A DNA stretch of 16,833 nucleotides, taken from Armatimonadota bacterium (GTDB lineage: Bacteria; Armatimonadota; Fimbriimonadia; Fimbriimonadales; Fimbriimonadaceae). Position numbers and translations under genes: made by a program. Position 1 is the first letter of the stretch; each line of letters starts with the position of its first letter. Below, piece by piece: positions 13,493-16,833 of this stretch. The notes beneath the pieces were generated by a model that was not told the origin of the DNA, searched no databases, and saw only the letters and a program-made list of their open reading frames with translations. The stretch is taken from positions 1 through 16,833 of the forward strand of contig DPBN01000058.1 of the NCBI GenBank assembly GCA_003516955.1, written 5' to 3'.

Positions 13493-14370
13493 CGTCCCGC
13501 CTCGTAGTGCACCCACTTCCTCGCCAGCAGGAACTGGATGCCGGTCAGCACGAGGATGATCGCGAAGATCACCCATGCCAGGGCGCTGGCGTAGCCCATC
13601 TTGTTGTACAGGAACGCGTTGTCGAAAAGGTACATGGCGTAGAAGTAGGTCGAGCGGGCGGGCGAGCCTCCCGGGAACATCACGTAGGGCACCGTGAACA
13701 CCTGCAGCGTGCCGATGATGCCCATGATCAGGTTGAAGAGGATCACGGGCGAGATCATCGGGATCGTCACGTGCCGCGTCTTCTGCCAGGGCGAGGCGCC
13801 GTCCAGCTCGGCGGCCTCCACCAGGCTCGTGGGCACGTCCTGCAGGCCGGCCAGATAGATCAGCACCGCGTTGCCGACGCCCCACACGCCGAGCACCACC
13901 AGCGCGGGCTTGGACCAGGCCGGGTCGCCCAGCCAGTTCGGACCCCGGATGCCGACCATCCGCAGCACCTCGTTCAGGACGCCGTGCTCGCCGTTCAGGA
14001 TCCACAGCCAGAGCACGGCCAGCGACACCATCGGCACCAGCGAAGGCAGGAAGAACACCGTGCGGAAGAACGTGGTGCCCGGCACCTTGGCGTTCAGCAG
14101 CATCGCCAGGCCCAGGGCCATCACCATCCCGGCCGGCAGCGAGATCGCGGCATAGATCGCCGTGTTCTTCACCGTGATCCAGAACACCTCGTCGGCGAAC
14201 AGCTCCCGGTAGTTGTCCAGACCGATGAACACCGGCTTCTTGAGCACCGAGTAGTCGCAGAACGAGAAGTAGATCGACGCCACCAGCGGGTACGCCAGGA
14301 ACACCGAGAAGCCGATGAACCACGGCAGGGCGAACAGGTATCCGACCAGATTCTGCTTGCGCTTGCTCAT
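13489..14370 (-). CDS. Carbohydrate ABC transporter permease (MalF/UgpA-type)
   Basis: This 293-residue integral membrane protein has a normal length for the family. It has a short basic N-terminus (MSKRKQN), a first helix at 9-34, the loop IGLDNYRELFAD (49-60) typical of these permeases, helices near 68-92, 101-126, 155-175, 208-230 and 262-283, and the EAA motif EAAELDGASPWQKTRHVTIP at 185-204 for contact with the ATPase. It would pair with the MalG-type subunit to form the translocation pore for an oligosaccharide. The ATG at 14370 overlaps the TGA of the binding-protein gene by four bases (ATGA), and its own TGA overlaps the next permease's ATG the same way. The open frame continues upstream antisense to nothing recognisable, so the coupled ATG is the start. 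Confidence 0.95.
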   Translation of the reverse strand: MSKRKQNLVGYLFALPWFIGFSVFLAYPLVASIYFSFCDYSVLKKPVFIGLDNYRELFADEVFWITVKNTAIYAAISLPAGMVMALGLAMLLNAKVPGTTFFRTVFFLPSLVPMVSLAVLWLWILNGEHGVLNEVLRMVGIRGPNWLGDPAWSKPALVVLGVWGVGNAVLIYLAGLQDVPTSLVEAAELDGASPWQKTRHVTIPMISPVILFNLIMGIIGTLQVFTVPYVMFPGGSPARSTYFYAMYLFDNAFLYNKMGYASALAWVIFAIILVLTGIQFLLARKWVHYEAGR

Positions 14371-15710
14371 CGCGATGCCTCCGCCTGCTCCCTCAGCCGC
14401 AGGCGCTTCAGATACTGATCGAGCTTCGGCTGCATGCGCGCCGTGACGGCGTCCAGCGCCTCCTTGGGCGTCTTGCGCAGCAGGCCGATCTCCTCGAACG
14501 CGTTGTTCAGCTCGGCGGAGTATTCCGCCCAGATGCCCAGCTTCGGCGTTCCGACCGCGTTGGGCGAGGCCGCCAACGAGTCGAACAGCCGGATGTACGG
14601 GTTCGGGTGCTCTCGCCAGAACTCCTCGCTCACGTCGGTCAGGGGCGAGTTCTTGCGCTGCAACAGGCACAGCGTCTCCATGCCCTTGCGGCTGTTCACG
14701 TAGCGGATGAACTCGAAGGCCTCGCGGGGATGCTTGGCGCCGCGGGGGATGATCAGCACGTCGGCCTCCGCGATCGTGGTGCGCGCCAGGTCCGGACGAT
14801 CCGCAGGGTGCGGGAACGGGGCGGCGGCCCACTGCAGCTTCGGGTTGTACATGGAGATGAAGTTGTACATCCACACGCCCTGCAGCACCATGGCGACCTT
14901 CTCGCTCATGAACGCGTTCTGGGGCGAGGAGAAGTTGCCGAAGCCGCTGCGGAAGGTCTGGACCTCGTTGGGCCCGTACTTCTTGGGGAACGACTGCACC
15001 CACTCGAACGCCCGCACGTTCTCCGGCGAGTTGGCGGTGATGCGGTCCTTCCCGTCCCACAGTTCCCCGCCGAAGAAGTAGCCCCAGGCCCAGTTCCACC
15101 ATCCGGGCTCGGCGGGAAGGAAGCCGGCCACGCGGATGCGGCCGTCCTTGTCCCTCTGCACCATGCGGTCGGCCATCTCGCTCAGCTCCTCGATCGTGCG
15201 CGGGGGCCGGTTCGGGTCCAGCCCGACGCGGCGCATCATCGCGGTGTTGAAGTGCAGCGCCGTGGTGGCGGGGGTGCTCGGCAGGGCCCAGATGCGCCCG
15301 CGGTAGGTGACGGCGTTCCAGTAGACGGGCTTGTAGTCCTCCGGGCCGATGCCGGCCTCCCGGCAGAAGTCGTCCAGGGGCAAGACGGCCCTGTCGTCCA
15401 CGAACTGGGCGACGTTCGCGCTGAAGATGCCGGCGACGTCGGGGGGAATGCCCGCGCTGGTGGCCAGCATGGTCTTGTTCTGGACGTTGCTGACGGTCAG
15501 CAACTGGACGAAGATCCGGTTCTGCGACTTGTTGAAGTCGTCGACGACCTTGCGCATCGCCTCGCCCTCGAAGCCGGTCCACTTCTCCCAATAGGTGATC
15601 CGGACCGGGCCGGGGGGCTGATCCTCCCGCACGACGCGCTCACTGGCCCAAACGGTCGCCAGCACCACCAGAAAGAAGCCGGGCAGGGCGAGGTCCGCCA
15701 GACGGTTCAC
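14367..15710 (-). CDS. Sugar ABC transporter extracellular solute-binding protein
   Basis: This 447-residue protein is a family 1 (MalE/UgpB-type) solute-binding protein. It shows VRITYWEKWTGFEGEAMRKVVDDF after the N-terminal helix (core ITYWEKWTG near 39-47), PPDVAGIFSANVAQFVDD, GRIWALPSTPATTALHFNTAMM and VAMVLQGVWMYNF, in family order. The N-terminus (LPGFFLVVLATVWA) is a signal or anchor helix without a lipobox cysteine, so it is either released or held by an uncleaved helix rather than lipid-linked. It should capture an oligosaccharide and deliver it to the two permeases encoded directly downstream. The start is GTG at 15710; CAAGAT six bases upstream is a possible -10 and no clear Shine-Dalgarno exists. 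No ATPase gene is present, so a shared MsmK/UgpC-type ATPase from elsewhere is expected. Confidence 0.93.
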   Translation of the reverse strand: MNRLADLALPGFFLVVLATVWASERVVREDQPPGPVRITYWEKWTGFEGEAMRKVVDDFNKSQNRIFVQLLTVSNVQNKTMLATSAGIPPDVAGIFSANVAQFVDDRAVLPLDDFCREAGIGPEDYKPVYWNAVTYRGRIWALPSTPATTALHFNTAMMRRVGLDPNRPPRTIEELSEMADRMVQRDKDGRIRVAGFLPAEPGWWNWAWGYFFGGELWDGKDRITANSPENVRAFEWVQSFPKKYGPNEVQTFRSGFGNFSSPQNAFMSEKVAMVLQGVWMYNFISMYNPKLQWAAAPFPHPADRPDLARTTIAEADVLIIPRGAKHPREAFEFIRYVNSRKGMETLCLLQRKNSPLTDVSEEFWREHPNPYIRLFDSLAASPNAVGTPKLGIWAEYSAELNNAFEEIGLLRKTPKEALDAVTARMQPKLDQYLKRLRLREQAEASR

Positions 15711-15716
15711 GCAGCC

Positions 15717-15722
15717 ATCTTG
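15717..15722 (-). promoter_or_regulatory. -10-like hexamer CAAGAT before ABC operon
   Basis: CAAGAT ends six bases before the GTG at 15710, in the 39-base gap between the histidine kinase gene and the transporter operon. No -35 element is recognisable, and the spacer GGCTGC is not a Shine-Dalgarno. It is a candidate promoter for the three-gene importer operon. Confidence 0.33.
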
Positions 15723-15749
15723 GCACGAACCGGGTGGCGGTTTGGGGGA

Positions 15750-16833
15750 TCAGGCGGCCTGGTTCGCCACCTCGGAAAGCCAGGCCTCCATGCGCAGACG
15801 GGCGGCCTGGAACCGCGCTGCGAGCTCGGTGGGGCTCCACTGCTCCCCGGCGGCGGCCGCCGACTCGATCTGCGCGGCGGCCTCGCGAACAGCCTCCGCT
15901 CCGACGTTGGCCGAGGCGCCCTTCACCGTGTGGGCGATCGCCTTGGCTCGCTGGCTCTCGCCGCGCTCGCTGGCGTCCCGCAGGTCGGCAAGGCGCTGGG
16001 GCACGTCGTCCAAGTAGGCGCGCAGGACGTCCACGGCCAGCTCCAGATCGCCGCCCAGACGGTGCAGCATCGACTCCACGTCCCACACCGCAGTCGGGGC
16101 GTGCGCGGGCTCGCTCGGAGCCGCCTCCCCGGCGGAGCCCAGCCAGCGGCGCAGAGCCTGCGCGAGCGCCTCCTTCGAGACCGGCTTGGAAACGTAGTCG
16201 TCCATGCCTGCCTCCAGGCACCGCTCGCGGTCCCCCTGCATCGCGTGCGCCGTCATCGCGACGATCGGGATGCGCGGATTCGGCACTCCGGCCTCCCCCG
16301 ATCGGATTCTGCGGGTGGCCTCGAAGCCGTCCAGTACCGGCATCTGCACGTCCATCAGCACCAGGTCGAACGGGAACTCCCTCAGCGCGCGGATCGCCTC
16401 CTCGCCGTTGGCCACCGCCTGAGCGCGCACGCCGAGCTTGCGCAGCACGCCGAGCGCGACCTGCTGGTTGACCGGGTTGTCCTCGGCCACCAAGACTTGG
16501 GCGGGTGGCAGGGCCTGCTTGTCCTTGGGCGCCTGCTCCTGCCCCTGGCTGGCCTCCCGTTGACCCAGCAACACCCGCGCGAGGGCCTGGCGCAGCTCCG
16601 ACCGGCGCACCGGCTTGGTCAGGCGGGCGTCGAAGCGGTCGTCCTCTGTGGCGGCGCCCAGTGAGGAGAGCAGCACGAGCCGGACGCCGCGGGTCATCGG
16701 GTCGCTCCGGGCGCACTGGGCCAGCTCGGGGCCGTCCATGCCGGGCATCTGGTGGTCCACGATGGCCGCGTGGAACGGCTCGCCCTCGGCCGCGGCCTGC
16801 TGGAGCATCTCCAAGCCGCGGGCGCCGTCGGTG
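15750..16833 (-). CDS. Hybrid sensor histidine kinase, C-terminal REC-REC-HPt part (5' end missing)
   Basis: The frame is open through the right edge, so about 360 C-terminal residues of a larger protein are visible. A TTG at 16814 and ATG at 16808 are in frame or near but lie inside the first receiver domain, so they are not starts. Visible residues 1-90 are most of a receiver (AIVDHQMPGMDG, phospho-Asp near 26; LTKP lysine near 73). Residues 110-232 are a second, complete receiver (VAEDNPVNQQVA, LMDVQMPVLDG with Asp 161, VAMTAHAMQGD, DDYVSKP with Lys 216). Residues 250-352 are an HPt domain with phospho-His 301 in AHTVKGASANVG. This is the phosphorelay tail of BarA-like kinases; the sensor and kinase domains should lie just outside. 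It is 39 bases upstream of the sugar importer and on the same strand, so a regulatory link is possible but unproven. Confidence 0.9.
   Translation of the reverse strand, partial: TDGARGLEMLQQAAAEGEPFHAAIVDHQMPGMDGPELAQCARSDPMTRGVRLVLLSSLGAATEDDRFDARLTKPVRRSELRQALARVLLGQREASQGQEQAPKDKQALPPAQVLVAEDNPVNQQVALGVLRKLGVRAQAVANGEEAIRALREFPFDLVLMDVQMPVLDGFEATRRIRSGEAGVPNPRIPIVAMTAHAMQGDRERCLEAGMDDYVSKPVSKEALAQALRRWLGSAGEAAPSEPAHAPTAVWDVESMLHRLGGDLELAVDVLRAYLDDVPQRLADLRDASERGESQRAKAIAHTVKGASANVGAEAVREAAAQIESAAAAGEQWSPTELAARFQAARLRMEAWLSEVANQAA

Noticed and set aside
13492..14323. Upstream extension of the MalG-type permease frame to give a longer protein
   Set aside because: The added sequence is antisense-like low-complexity translation across the MalF-type gene; the ATG at 13492 with an ATGA overlap is the natural start.
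15728..15742. Small inverted repeat AACCG/CGGTT between the kinase and binding-protein genes as a terminator
   Set aside because: Five base pairs with no following T-tract; too weak to support.
16806..16814. ATG/TTG near the right edge as a start of a short response-regulator gene
   Set aside because: The upstream codons continue the receiver-domain sequence (DGARGLEML), so the protein is cut by the window edge.
1..16833. tRNA, rRNA, CRISPR arrays, transposases, phage or defence genes
   Set aside because: No direct repeats with regular spacing, no cloverleaf-like sequence and no integrase, transposase or nuclease motifs were seen; the region looks like stable chromosomal metabolism.

Overview
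The window is strongly GC-rich and almost fully coding: fourteen protein genes, no gap over 64 bases, and no RNA gene, CRISPR array, insertion sequence or other mobile element that I could see. A PEP-CTERM protein, a GH10 of the cytoplasmic type with a 'KGDFALRVVD' N-terminus, a PNGase F-like protein, a DUF1638/ASKHA pair and several genes with a -10-like hexamer just before the start codon suggest a free-living, polysaccharide-using bacterium. Armatimonadota (Fimbriimonadia-like) is my best guess and Planctomycetota the alternative. This is inference from gene content, not a phylogenetic result.

Layout. (1) 3-842 (+): C-terminal part of a membrane-anchored TPR-like protein that enters from the left edge. 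(2) 839-5014 (-), read right to left: a dipeptide epimerase, a DUF1638 protein and a [2Fe-2S]/ASKHA corrinoid-activator-type protein form a tight operon with 1-base and 17-base overlaps. A PEP-CTERM protein follows 63 bases later. (3) 5079-11750 (+): five co-directional genes encode a GH10 enzyme, a secreted PNGase F-like protein, a creatininase-family amidohydrolase, a right-handed beta-helix protein and an N-acetylmuramoyl-L-alanine amidase with SH3 modules and a dead NlpC/P60 domain. (4) 11747-15710 (-): a carbohydrate ABC importer (binding protein, MalF-type permease, MalG-type permease) whose genes overlap by ATGA. It has no ATPase gene, and the MalG-type subunit is about twice normal size. 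(5) 15750-16833 (-): the C-terminal REC-REC-HPt part of a hybrid histidine kinase that runs off the right edge.

How the genes may work together. The plus-strand block looks like a set of enzymes for plant, glycoprotein and cell-wall material. The PNGase F-like protein, beta-helix protein and amidase appear to be exported, while the GH10 enzyme has no signal peptide and would act on oligosaccharides already inside. The ABC importer could supply such oligosaccharides and would need a shared MsmK/UgpC-type ATPase encoded elsewhere. The dipeptide epimerase and the amidase both point to peptidoglycan-peptide use. The DUF1638/ASKHA pair belongs to corrinoid-methyltransferase biology, but no methyltransferase or corrinoid protein is present here.

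Most worth a second look: the enlarged MalG-type permease with five extra membrane helices and an extra outside domain; the amidase with an NlpC/P60 domain that has lost its catalytic triad; the epimerase-DUF1638-ASKHA operon without a methyltransferase; the PNGase F-like protein with an extra N-terminal lectin-like domain; recurrent -10-like hexamers 5-7 bases before start codons (possible leaderless transcripts); and two convergent gene pairs whose stop codons share a single CTAG.
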